From Rhodococcus ruber NBRC 15591 (GTDB taxonomy: Bacteria > Actinomycetota > Actinomycetes > Mycobacteriales > Mycobacteriaceae), in contig NZ_BCXE01000001.1 in the NCBI RefSeq assembly GCF_001894945.1, positions 496,001 to 560,000 of the forward strand: a stretch of 64,000 nucleotides of DNA, in the 5' to 3' direction. The position numbers were made by a program, and so were the translations under genes. Under the pieces are notes generated by a model. That model was not told the origin of the DNA and made no database searches. It saw nothing but the letters and a program-made list of their open reading frames with translations. Shown here piece by piece: positions 38,978 through 47,114 of this stretch (its first letter is position 1; each line of letters opens with the position of its first letter).

Positions 38978-39986
38978 CGGTGAAGTAGGTCGACCAGTCC
39001 GGCTCGGTGGTCAACGGTGCGCCGTCGGGACCGGAGAGCAGGCCTTTCTCGAACAGGAACCGGGAGTACCCGGTCCATCGCTCGAGGGTGAGGGTGCCGA
39101 CGCGGCCGTTCTCGTCGCGCAGGTAGTCGGCCGACAACATCCGCTGGCTCTCGTAGACGAGGTCCTCATCGGAGAAGGCCCCCGGGTTCGCCTCGATCAG
39201 CGCGCGAGCGCCGCGGTCGGGGTCCTGCGCGGCGATCTCGTAGCCCCGCTGGACGGCCTGCACGAACGCCCGGGCCTGGTCCGGGTGTTCGGCCAGCCAG
39301 TCCTCGTTGCCGTCGATCACGATCGCGTAGGCGTCGGGGAACCCGTAGTCGGTGTAGCGGAAGTAGCGCATCGGCAGCCCGCGGTGCTCGGCCTCGATGC
39401 CCTCCCATGCCAGGTAGGAGACGGTGAAATCGGCGGTGCCGGAGTACACGGCCTCGTACGCGGAGGTGCCGAGGGTGACCGAGGTGAAGTCGCCGCGCCC
39501 GCCGTCGTTGCGGATCACCTGGGCGAGCGTCTCCTCGTCGCCCGGGTCGCCGAAGCCCGCATAGGTGCGGGAGTCGAGGTCCGCGGGCCGGGTCAGGTCG
39601 GCGCGGTCCGCCTTGACGGCGATGCCGGTCGCCCAGTGCTGCAGCGGCGCGAGCACCGAGACGGTGCGCGAGCCGGCCGCCCGGGAGAACGTCGCCTGCG
39701 CCTGCGTGGAGATGCCGAATTCGGCGTTGCCGGCGTCGACGAGGGTGTCCGGGGTGGTGTTGTTGTAGGGCAGGAACTCGACGTCGAGACCGGCGTCGGC
39801 GAACAGGCCCTCCTGCTGGGCGACGTACAGGCCGGTGTGGTTGGTGTTCGGCGTCCAGTCCAGGGCGAATCGGATGGTGTCGTCCGAATCGCCGCTGTTC
39901 CCGGCGCAGGACGCGGTGAGCAGCAGTGCGGCGGTGACAGCGGCCAGGACGGTGAACCGGCGGCGCAGCCGGGGGAGCGTGATCAT
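38958..39986 (-). CDS. thiY: Thiamine precursor ABC transporter substrate-binding lipoprotein
   Basis: A 342-residue NMT1/THI5-like binding protein. ATG 39986 overlaps the tenA stop (ATGA). A lipoprotein signal ends at LTASCAGN. The mature protein begins IRFALDWTPNTNHTGLYVAQQEGLF, the hallmark of ThiY/THI5 proteins that bind pyrimidine thiamine precursors, with the D-W-T-P-N-x-N-H-x-G-x-Y motif intact. It feeds the permease and ATPase encoded downstream. Lying directly behind tenA and under a TPP riboswitch makes uptake of formylaminopyrimidine or a similar HMP precursor the most likely role. Confidence 0.9.
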   Translation of the reverse strand: MITLPRLRRRFTVLAAVTAALLLTASCAGNSGDSDDTIRFALDWTPNTNHTGLYVAQQEGLFADAGLDVEFLPYNNTTPDTLVDAGNAEFGISTQAQATFSRAAGSRTVSVLAPLQHWATGIAVKADRADLTRPADLDSRTYAGFGDPGDEETLAQVIRNDGGRGDFTSVTLGTSAYEAVYSGTADFTVSYLAWEGIEAEHRGLPMRYFRYTDYGFPDAYAIVIDGNEDWLAEHPDQARAFVQAVQRGYEIAAQDPDRGARALIEANPGAFSDEDLVYESQRMLSADYLRDENGRVGTLTLERWTGYSRFLFEKGLLSGPDGAPLTTEPDWSTYFTDDYLTP

Positions 39987-40702
39987 GAGGCCGGCCACTC
40001 CTGGACGTTGAGCGCGGTGTCCCAGAACAGCAGCTCGTAGCGGGTGGCGACGGTGAACGCCTCGGCCATGGCGTCGCGCTCGGCGTCGGTGGCGGCTGCC
40101 GCCGCGGCGTCGACGTGGTCACGGGCGCCGGCGACCGCGGCATGGAACTCGGGCGCGTCGTAGGTGGTGACCCACTGGGCGTAGGGGTGGGCGGGATCCG
40201 CGGCGAGCACGTCGGCGGCGCGGACGGCGAGGTCGCGGCCGACCTCGGCGTAGATCCAGAAACAGGGGAGTACCGCGGCGGCGCCCACCGGATACGGGTC
40301 GGTGGCGACGGTGGCGGTGAGATAGGAGACGTAGCCGAGGCAGGCGGGCGAGTGCGCGGGGGTGTCCTCGGCGGGCGGCAGGACGCCACCGGTCAGCAGA
40401 CCCCGGTGCAGGGCGGATTCCTCGGTGGCGGCCGTGGCCGCGCTGTTCGCCCAGAACGCGGCGGTGCCCGGGTCCGGGGCCTTCGCCGCGAGCAGGGCGA
40501 GTGCCTTGGCGTACCCGGCGAGATACAGGGCGTCCTGCTCGATGTAGAAGCGGAACGCGTCGAGCGGCAGCGTCCCGTCGCCGAGGCGGCGCAGGAACTC
40601 GAGGTCGTCGATGGCCTCGCGCAGGACCTTGGTCCGGTCCCACAGCAGATCGGTGAAGCGGTCGGTCCCTGCCGGGACCGACGCGCGGGCAGGCATGGTC
40701 AT
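39983..40702 (-). CDS. tenA: TenA-family thiaminase II / aminopyrimidine aminohydrolase
   Basis: A 239-residue TenA. ATG 40702 sits nine bases after AAGGGA, which is also the last element of the riboswitch. Expected active-site features are visible: the FYIEQDALYLAGYAKAL helix carrying the Asp and Tyr, Cys in SPACLGYVSYL and the C-terminal Glu in RYELLFWDTALN. It has the Cys-type (TenA_C) pattern, which hydrolyses aminomethyl-HMP to HMP. It leads the operon tenA-thiY-thiX-thiZ and overlaps thiY by four bases. The enzyme and its neighbours together recycle degraded thiamine. Confidence 0.9.
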   Translation of the reverse strand: MTMPARASVPAGTDRFTDLLWDRTKVLREAIDDLEFLRRLGDGTLPLDAFRFYIEQDALYLAGYAKALALLAAKAPDPGTAAFWANSAATAATEESALHRGLLTGGVLPPAEDTPAHSPACLGYVSYLTATVATDPYPVGAAAVLPCFWIYAEVGRDLAVRAADVLAADPAHPYAQWVTTYDAPEFHAAVAGARDHVDAAAAAATDAERDAMAEAFTVATRYELLFWDTALNVQEWPAS

Positions 40703-40710
40703 GCCAGGAC

Positions 40711-40787
40711 ATCCCTTCGTCAGCATTACCTGATCAGGTTCGACGGGTGTGATCTCAGCCCCGCGCATGTGCGGAGCACCCCGTGTC
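40711..40787 (-). ncRNA. TPP (THI-box) riboswitch
   Basis: Read on the minus strand the element shows, in order, GGGGTGC, GGCTGAGATCACACCC, GAACCTGATC, AGGTAATGC and AAGGGA, the conserved thi-box elements (the two conserved internal loops CTGAGA and ACCTGATC...GGGTAATGC, here AGGTAATGC). The final AAGGGA is also the tenA ribosome site, nine bases from the ATG, so ligand binding can hide it and block translation. A GCGC hairpin (GCACATGCGC) forms the variable P3 loop. Confidence 0.93.
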
Positions 40788-40905
40788 TACGGAGCCGACG
40801 ATAGCACTCGGCGCAGACCGCCTCCGTCGCCCGGGTCGGCGGGGTCCGCATGCAACCTGTCTGTTGTTGGTACCTTGGCCCGAGACCGTTCGTTCGGGAG
40901 GGACC

Positions 40906-42447
<1,542 letters not shown>

Positions 42448-42460
42448 CCGCTCGGGGGGC

Positions 42461-42511
42461 GGCCGAATGTGACATTCCGTCGGTCTGACCGACGCGATGT
42501 GACATTCGGCC
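42461..42511. repeat. Long inverted repeat (GGCCGAATGTGACATTC family) after the carboxylesterase gene
   Basis: GGCCGAATGTGACATTCCGT (start of the 24-base left arm 42461-42484) pairs with the right arm 42488-42511 over 21 of 24 bases, around a three-base centre CTG. The central part of each arm is itself near-palindromic (GAATGTGACATTC), so alternative folds exist. It ends 21 bases before the FadR operator, so it can act as terminator of the esterase gene. Confidence 0.7.
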
Positions 42512-42532
42512 ACTCCCGACGGTGGTGGGAAC

Positions 42533-42574
42533 TGGTCTTACCACTTGACCTCTGTCCGGATGGGGGCTTACGGT
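42533..42574 (+). promoter_or_regulatory. FadR-type operator and leaderless promoter of the GntR regulator gene
   Basis: TGGTCTTACCA (42533-42543) is a perfect TNGTNNNACNA operator of the FadR subgroup of GntR regulators. It abuts a -35 box TTGACC (42545-42550); TACGGT at 42569-42574, 18 bases further, is the -10 box. GTG 42581 lies six bases after it, so the mRNA is probably leaderless. A regulator bound here would repress its own gene and the hydroxylase that follows. Confidence 0.7.
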
Positions 42575-42580
42575 CGGGTC

Positions 42581-43318
42581 GTGATGTTCGAGCCGATCGC
42601 CCGCAAGTCCGCCTCCGGCGAGGTGTACGACCAGATCGCCGCCCGGGTGCTCGGCGGCGACCTCGCCGCCGGGGCGTCGCTGCCGAGCGAACGCCACCTC
42701 GCCGAGGCGTTCGGAGTGTCGAGACCCGCTGTGCGAGAAGCCCTCTCTCGGCTCGCGCACGCCGGGCTGGTGGAGGTGCGCCAGGGGGAGGCGACCTCGG
42801 TGCGCGATTTCCGCACCCAGGCCGGGCCGGAACTGCTGCCGCGGCTGCTCGTGCGCGACGGTCGGCCCGACTGGGGTGTCGTCCGCAGCGTCCTCGAAGC
42901 CAGGCAACTCATCGGCCGTCAGGTCGCCCGCCTCGCGGCCACCCGCGCGACGGACGAGACGCAACCCCGATTGCGCGAGTCCGTGGCACGCCTCGCCGCG
43001 GGGGACGACCCCGTCACGCTGCAGGTCGCCGCCCTCGAATTCTGGGAACACGTCGTCGACGCCGCCGACTCCCTCGCGTTCCGGCTGATCTTCAACAGCC
43101 TGCGCAACGCGTACGAGCCGGCCATGACCGCGATGGCCGGGGTGCTGATCGTCGAGGTCGGGCGCGCCGACCTCTACGAACGGCTCGCCGACGCGATCGT
43201 CGCGCGCGACGAGGACGGCGCCGAGCACGCCGCCGGCGAACTGCTCGACCTGGGCACGTCGGCCCTGACCACCGCCATCGACCAGGCCGAACACGGAGAG
43301 GCGAGGAACCGGACATGA
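42581..43318 (+). CDS. FadR-subfamily GntR transcriptional regulator
   Basis: About 245 residues from GTG 42581; ATG 42584 (MFEPIARKS) is the next codon. An earlier TTG at 42545 lies inside the -35 box and is not used. The winged helix covers residues 5-70: ASGEVYDQIAARVLGGDLAAG, LPSERHLAEAFGVSRPAVREAL (the conserved GntR HTH). The C-terminal FCD-type all-helical domain follows, with a helix ALEFWEHVVDAAD carrying H and D metal or ligand residues. A cognate operator overlaps its own promoter. It is coupled by ATGA to the membrane hydroxylase gene; the ligand is likely a lipid-like acid. Confidence 0.88.
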   Translation: MMFEPIARKSASGEVYDQIAARVLGGDLAAGASLPSERHLAEAFGVSRPAVREALSRLAHAGLVEVRQGEATSVRDFRTQAGPELLPRLLVRDGRPDWGVVRSVLEARQLIGRQVARLAATRATDETQPRLRESVARLAAGDDPVTLQVAALEFWEHVVDAADSLAFRLIFNSLRNAYEPAMTAMAGVLIVEVGRADLYERLADAIVARDEDGAEHAAGELLDLGTSALTTAIDQAEHGEARNRT

Positions 43319-43986
43319 GCACGAATCGGACCGAGGGACGGGGCCGTCGCGCCTCGATCGGCCTGCGGGACGCCGCCGTCGAGTTCATGCGGCACCCGTC
43401 GCCGTGGATGATCGGCGGGTTGCTCGCTGCTGCGGTCGTCGCACGGATACTCGTCGGCGACTGGCAGGTCACCGACGCGCTGGTCCCGCTGGTCGCCCTG
43501 CTGGTGTTCCCGCTGGTGGAGTGGGTCATCCACGTCGGCATCCTGCACTGGCGGCCGCGCCGGATCGGTGGGCTGACGCTCGACTCGCTGCTGGCCCGCA
43601 AGCATCGCGAACACCACAGCGATCCGCGCGACGTGCCGCTGGTCTTCATCCCCTGGCAGACCCTGGCGTGGCTGCTGCCGGTGCTCGTCCTCGTCGCGTG
43701 GCTGGTCTTCCCCCGGCCCGGACTGGGACTGACATTCCTGGTGACGCTCGGTGTCCTGGGCCTGACCTACGAGTGGATGCACTACCTCATCCACACGGAC
43801 TACCGCCCCGGCTCGCGGCCCTACCGCGCGGTGTGGCGCCATCACCGGCACCACCATTTCAAGAACGAGCACTACTGGTTCACCGTCACCACCGCCGGCA
43901 CCGCCGACCGGATTCTCGGCACCGAGCCGGACCCGGCCACGGTCGAGACCTCGCCGACCGTCCGGAACCTGCACGCGACCCGGTGA
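43315..43986 (+). CDS. Membrane histidine-box hydroxylase/desaturase (fatty acid hydroxylase superfamily)
   Basis: A 223-residue membrane protein with four hydrophobic helices. The di-iron ligand pattern is complete: first H-x4-H (EWVIHVGILHW), KHREHH (H-x2-HH), HYLIHTDYRP, and HHRHHH in the late HRHHHFKNEHYW stretch. This is the sterol desaturase/fatty acid hydroxylase superfamily, with oxygen-dependent hydroxylation or desaturation of a lipid or carotenoid. The start overlaps the regulator gene (ATGA), so one transcript. No ferredoxin or reductase is nearby. Substrate unknown. Confidence 0.85.
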   Translation: MSTNRTEGRGRRASIGLRDAAVEFMRHPSPWMIGGLLAAAVVARILVGDWQVTDALVPLVALLVFPLVEWVIHVGILHWRPRRIGGLTLDSLLARKHREHHSDPRDVPLVFIPWQTLAWLLPVLVLVAWLVFPRPGLGLTFLVTLGVLGLTYEWMHYLIHTDYRPGSRPYRAVWRHHRHHHFKNEHYWFTVTTAGTADRILGTEPDPATVETSPTVRNLHATR

Positions 43987-44109
43987 TCCGGTGCGCGAAC
44001 CGCGCTCGCGGGGAGGTTGCCGGCGAGAGGCGGTGACCTTGTGATGCCGTCGCCGAAACCGTGCACCGGGTAGCATCCCCAGAACCAGCATCCAGACCAG
44101 GGAGGGGCT

Positions 44110-44319
44110 GTGGCGAGCGATTTCTCCGTCGGTGACCATGTCCGGTGGAACTCCGAAGCCGGATACGTCGAGGGCGTCATCGTCAAGAAGCACACCGAGG
44201 ACGTGGAGTTCAAGGGACGTACTCGGCGGTGCAGTGAAAGTCACCCTCAGTACGAGATCAAGAGCGACAAGACCGAGCACATCGCGATGCACAAGGGCGA
44301 TGCACTCACCAAGCTGTAG
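44110..44319 (+). CDS. DUF2945 (hypervirulence-associated Tudor-like) small protein
   Basis: A 69-residue protein from GTG 44110, eight bases after GGGAGGGG. The DUF2945/HVA1 pattern is clear: GDHVRWNSEAGYVEGVIVKKHTEDV, then HPQYEIKSDKTEHIAMHKGDALTKL, a small SH3/Tudor-like barrel with the terminal H-K-G-x-A-L-x-x-L. The family occurs in fungi and bacteria and is often stress linked. No neighbour is coupled to it; the alkyltransferase-like gene starts 15 bases after its stop and may be co-transcribed. Molecular role unknown. Confidence 0.8.
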   Translation: MASDFSVGDHVRWNSEAGYVEGVIVKKHTEDVEFKGRTRRCSESHPQYEIKSDKTEHIAMHKGDALTKL

Positions 44320-44334
44320 CGCACCCGAATATCG

Positions 44335-44619
44335 ATGAGCATGATCGACGCTGTCCGTGAGGCAGTCCTCGCCATCCCTCCGGGCTCGGTGGCCTCCTAC
44401 GGAGACATCGGCAGGAGAATCGGGGCAGGTCCACGACAAGTGGGCCGAGCGATGGGCATGCTCGACGACAACATTCCCTGGTGGCGAGTCGTCTACGCCG
44501 ACGGAACAACGGCCTCGTGTCACGGCGGTCGTGCGTGGGCACTGCTCCTCGAGGAGGGCACCCCCGTCTCGGGGAAGCGGGTAGACATGCAACGTGCTCG
44601 GCAGCGAGGGACGGCCTGA
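44335..44619 (+). CDS. Alkyltransferase-like protein (ATL)
   Basis: A 94-residue MGMT-like DNA-binding protein. The HTH and Arg-finger region ASYGDIGRRIGAG-RQVGRAMGML and the active-site segment IPWWRVVYADG are present; the acceptor Cys of MGMT (PCHRV) is replaced by Trp, the mark of ATL proteins, which flip O6-alkylguanine and signal nucleotide excision repair without transferring the alkyl group. The Trp-Trp pair instead of the PWHR seen in many ATLs is an unusual variant. The end KRVDMQRARQ is conserved. ATG 44335 or 44341 is the start. Confidence 0.82.
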   Translation: MSMIDAVREAVLAIPPGSVASYGDIGRRIGAGPRQVGRAMGMLDDNIPWWRVVYADGTTASCHGGRAWALLLEEGTPVSGKRVDMQRARQRGTA

Positions 44620-44687
44620 CGATCGCCCCGACGCTGCCGGTCGGATGTCCGATTCCGGCCCCGCCTCGCGGCTGCAGCGAGCCGGGG

Positions 44688-44858
44688 TCACTGCTGCTCG
44701 GCGGTCTCGCGTCGGGTGCCTGTCGAGGCCGTGTGCCGGTGACTCGGCTCGGGAACGACGCGACGCTCCATGTCGTGCAGGCGCCGACAGTCCGGGCAGG
44801 CCACCCTTTCCCGGGTCGGTCGACCCGGCTTCGGTTCGTCCCGGCAGTGGCCGCACCC
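44688..44858 (-). other. In-frame zinc-ribbon ORF directly after the UGA of the ceramidase-like gene
   Basis: Immediately after the TGA at 44859-44861, in the same frame and on the same strand, 56 sense codons encode GCGHCRDEPKP..., then VACPDCRRLHDMERR and a tail ending in ETAEQQ before a TGA at 44688-44690. Two CxxC pairs 16 residues apart form a zinc ribbon, and the third codon positions are about 80% G or C, typical of coding. No start codon precedes the first CxxC, so either the UGA is read through, the gene was split by a nonsense mutation, or the segment is a remnant. Confidence 0.4.
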
Positions 44859-45509
44859 TCAGGCGCTTTCCGGCCGCGAGGGCATGCGCTGTGCCGTGAC
44901 GGTCCCGGTGGAGCCGATGGCGGGGGCGAGCCGAAACAGTCCGGCCGCGGCGAGAAGATGCCACAGCGCGTGGCCCTGAAGGATACTGCTCGGCCGGCAG
45001 AGCGACGTCCGGTCGCCGAGGGTGCCCAGCACGGCACCGGACGCGAGGAGCAGTGCCGCGACGATCGTCGACCGCCGCAGGTCCGGACGGATGCGGGCGC
45101 GGTCGAGCGCGAGTCCGACTGCGACGACGGCCAGCAGCGCCTGCACGCCGGTGGAGACCGACGGCCCGGCGGCCACGACGGGAACCATCAGCAGCGGAAC
45201 GACGCGCCACCACCACGGCGACAGCCGGGAGCCGAACCGGTCGGAGGCGGCGTCGACGGCGACGTAGGCGAGCAGTGTCGCAAGCGGGAGGTCGTGTGCG
45301 TACGCCTGCCACGGTGGGTTCGGTCCGTGCGCGACGAGGGATCCGGCGCCGACCGCGACGACGAGCAGGCCGTAGGTGACGCTCGCCGTGCCCCGGCGTG
45401 CGAGGACCGCGAGGCCGGCGACCACGAAGGCCAGGCTGCTGACGGTGGCCGCGGGCTGGCCGACGAGACCTGTGCCCCGATACAGCTCGCAGGCGTTCGC
45501 CAGCATCAT
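44859..45509 (-). CDS. Ceramidase-like (CREST superfamily) multi-pass membrane protein
   Basis: A 216-residue membrane protein with six to seven hydrophobic helices. Features of the alkaline ceramidase/CREST group are visible: CELYRGTGLVGQPAATVSSLAF at the start (Cys-Glu opening and P-x-x-T-x-S-S), VAHGPNPPWQAYAHDLPL with His and Asp metal ligands, and a late GHALWHLLAAAG with two His. Together they would bind one zinc inside the membrane. The family covers amidases and acyl-handling membrane hydrolases; the match is at motif level only. A zinc-ribbon frame follows in phase after its stop. Start ATG 45509 (or 45506). Confidence 0.6.
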   Translation of the reverse strand: MMLANACELYRGTGLVGQPAATVSSLAFVVAGLAVLARRGTASVTYGLLVVAVGAGSLVAHGPNPPWQAYAHDLPLATLLAYVAVDAASDRFGSRLSPWWWRVVPLLMVPVVAAGPSVSTGVQALLAVVAVGLALDRARIRPDLRRSTIVAALLLASGAVLGTLGDRTSLCRPSSILQGHALWHLLAAAGLFRLAPAIGSTGTVTAQRMPSRPESA

Positions 45510-45866
45510 GGTTCGAGGCTAGCCGCCGCGGGCCGGTCGCAGACGTGCGCAGTGGAACGGGGAATGGGATGCCGCCACCGGTCCGGGACGCGACGCGGTG
45601 CCCGTTTCGGGCGGGCTGCGCGGATCGGGAGCGAACGCGTGTGCCCGCCCGGCGGACGGCCGGTCGGACATACAGCCCGCATGCAGTCGGTGGACGGGAC
45701 CGACCGGGTCTCGGATGAGTAAACAGCATGTCCGCCAGCGCGAGTCGGAGTTGAATGGAGACCCCAGGGGTAGTGGAACTCGACAACGACCAATCCCAAG
45801 TCATGGTTCACCGTCGCCCGTCCCGGTTGCGACCTGTACGGGCGGCGCAGCGGTTCGGGGTGCACG
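45510..45866. other. 357-base intergenic region upstream of the SEDS-PBP locus
   Basis: Lies between the divergent ceramidase-like gene and the gene at 45867. I see no convincing ORF, hairpin or RNA gene. It should hold the promoters of both transcripts, but no clear pair of -35/-10 boxes stands out. Confidence 0.4.
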
Positions 45867-47096
45867 ATGAGCGAAGCGGTGACAGAGCTCCCGGGGAGAA
45901 GGCGTGAGCCTGTCGAACCCCGATGGGACCCGTCCGTCCTCGGCGACGAGACTCGTGGCGACGGTGTGACGCTCCGGCGTCTTCTCGCGGTGGCCGCGCT
46001 GACCCGAGCGCAGACCGCACTGCTCGTCGACGATCTGATCTGCCGGGTCGAACGCCGTCAGCGCGGCGGTCCGAGCCGGCTGCGGGACGACGCCGTGACG
46101 GTGTCCGAGACCGGACGGCTCACGATCGCATGGAACGGGAGCGCGACGGACGGGCACGCAGCCGACGAGTCGGTGGCGAGGCTGCTCGGCAGCATCGTGA
46201 CGAGCTGCCGCTGTCCGGAATGGGCCGACCGGGTGAGCGAATCGATCGGCGAAGCAACAGATCTCGAGGACCTGATGCACCGGGTTCGTCGCGTGGTCGC
46301 AGCCGACCGCGACCCGGCCGAGGAGTCCCGGGTGCGGAGCCAGCTCGCCGCGCTCGTCGCGGTGGTGGCGGGGCGCCGCGTTCCGGACGATCCGGTGGTG
46401 GCGCGGGCGGCTGCACCGCGGGGCCCGGGCAGCGGGGCCGGAACGTCCCTCGCACCGGCCGGCTGGTATCCACCGGCCGGCAGTGGGTGGCATCGCCGGC
46501 GGAGACGGCCGTCGCGACGGCAGGGGGTTCTCGGTCTCGTCGCACTCCTGATTCTCGTCGGGACGCTGTGGGCGGCACCGCGGGTGTGGGCGGAGCTGCG
46601 CCGCGGCTGGGATGCCGTCCTCAACCCGGTGGATACGGCGGAGCCGAACCGGATCGAGCCGGTCTCGCCTCCGCCGCCCGAACCCGTGGGCGGTCGAGAC
46701 GAGCCGGCAGCAAGCGCAGGCACGACGGCCCCCGGACCGGTCCAGGTCGGTGCGCCGGCAAGCGCGGGACCGATCAGGCTGGTCACCGCCACCTTCGCCA
46801 ACGGCGAGTGCGCGCCCGGACGCATGTGCGCCGTCCGCGTCGACGTACACCTCGACTCCGCGGCACGTGTCGGCACCGTGACCTGGGCGCTGAACGTCTA
46901 CGACAGATGTTCCGGCGCGGTCGGCGCGAGCGCCGAGGTCTCGCTGGCCGCCCAGCCGGGCGATGAGGAGGTGTACGGAATCAGCTGGGCGGATCTGCCA
47001 CCCGGTGGGGCGCTGGCTGTCGCCGCGGTGACCAGCGCCCCGGCAACAGCCGCCTCGGAGCCGCTGTCGGTGCCCGCCGAGAACGCGACCTGCTGA
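45867..47096 (+). CDS. Single-pass membrane protein preceding the SEDS-PBP fusion, unknown function
   Basis: A 409-residue protein with a cytosolic N-terminal 215 residues (helical, with a region LRRLLAVAALTRAQTALLVDDLI, then LLGSIVTSCRCPEWADRVSESIGEATDLEDLMHRV), a short WYPPAGSGWHRRRRR stop-transfer signal, one membrane helix (about residues 219-240) and an extracytoplasmic tail. The outer part contains a Pro/Ala-rich stretch and a small domain TFANGECAPGRMCAVRVDVHLD with three Cys and a final Cys. Not a known family. It is followed by the SEDS-PBP fusion 19 bases on and should be in the same operon, so a regulator or partner of cell-wall synthesis is the inference. Confidence 0.6.
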   Translation: MSEAVTELPGRRREPVEPRWDPSVLGDETRGDGVTLRRLLAVAALTRAQTALLVDDLICRVERRQRGGPSRLRDDAVTVSETGRLTIAWNGSATDGHAADESVARLLGSIVTSCRCPEWADRVSESIGEATDLEDLMHRVRRVVAADRDPAEESRVRSQLAALVAVVAGRRVPDDPVVARAAAPRGPGSGAGTSLAPAGWYPPAGSGWHRRRRRPSRRQGVLGLVALLILVGTLWAAPRVWAELRRGWDAVLNPVDTAEPNRIEPVSPPPPEPVGGRDEPAASAGTTAPGPVQVGAPASAGPIRLVTATFANGECAPGRMCAVRVDVHLDSAARVGTVTWALNVYDRCSGAVGASAEVSLAAQPGDEEVYGISWADLPPGGALAVAAVTSAPATAASEPLSVPAENATC

Positions 47097-47114
47097 GGCG
47101 GCGGAGGAGGGGAC

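Noticed and set aside
42545-42580. Upstream TTG start for the GntR regulator
   Set aside because: The TTG is part of the -35 box TTGACC; -10 spacing puts the transcript start at 42581.
45716-45870. Possible small plus-strand gene starting ATG 45716
   Set aside because: No ribosome site, Pro/Ser/Arg-rich low-complexity product, overlaps the start of the next gene.
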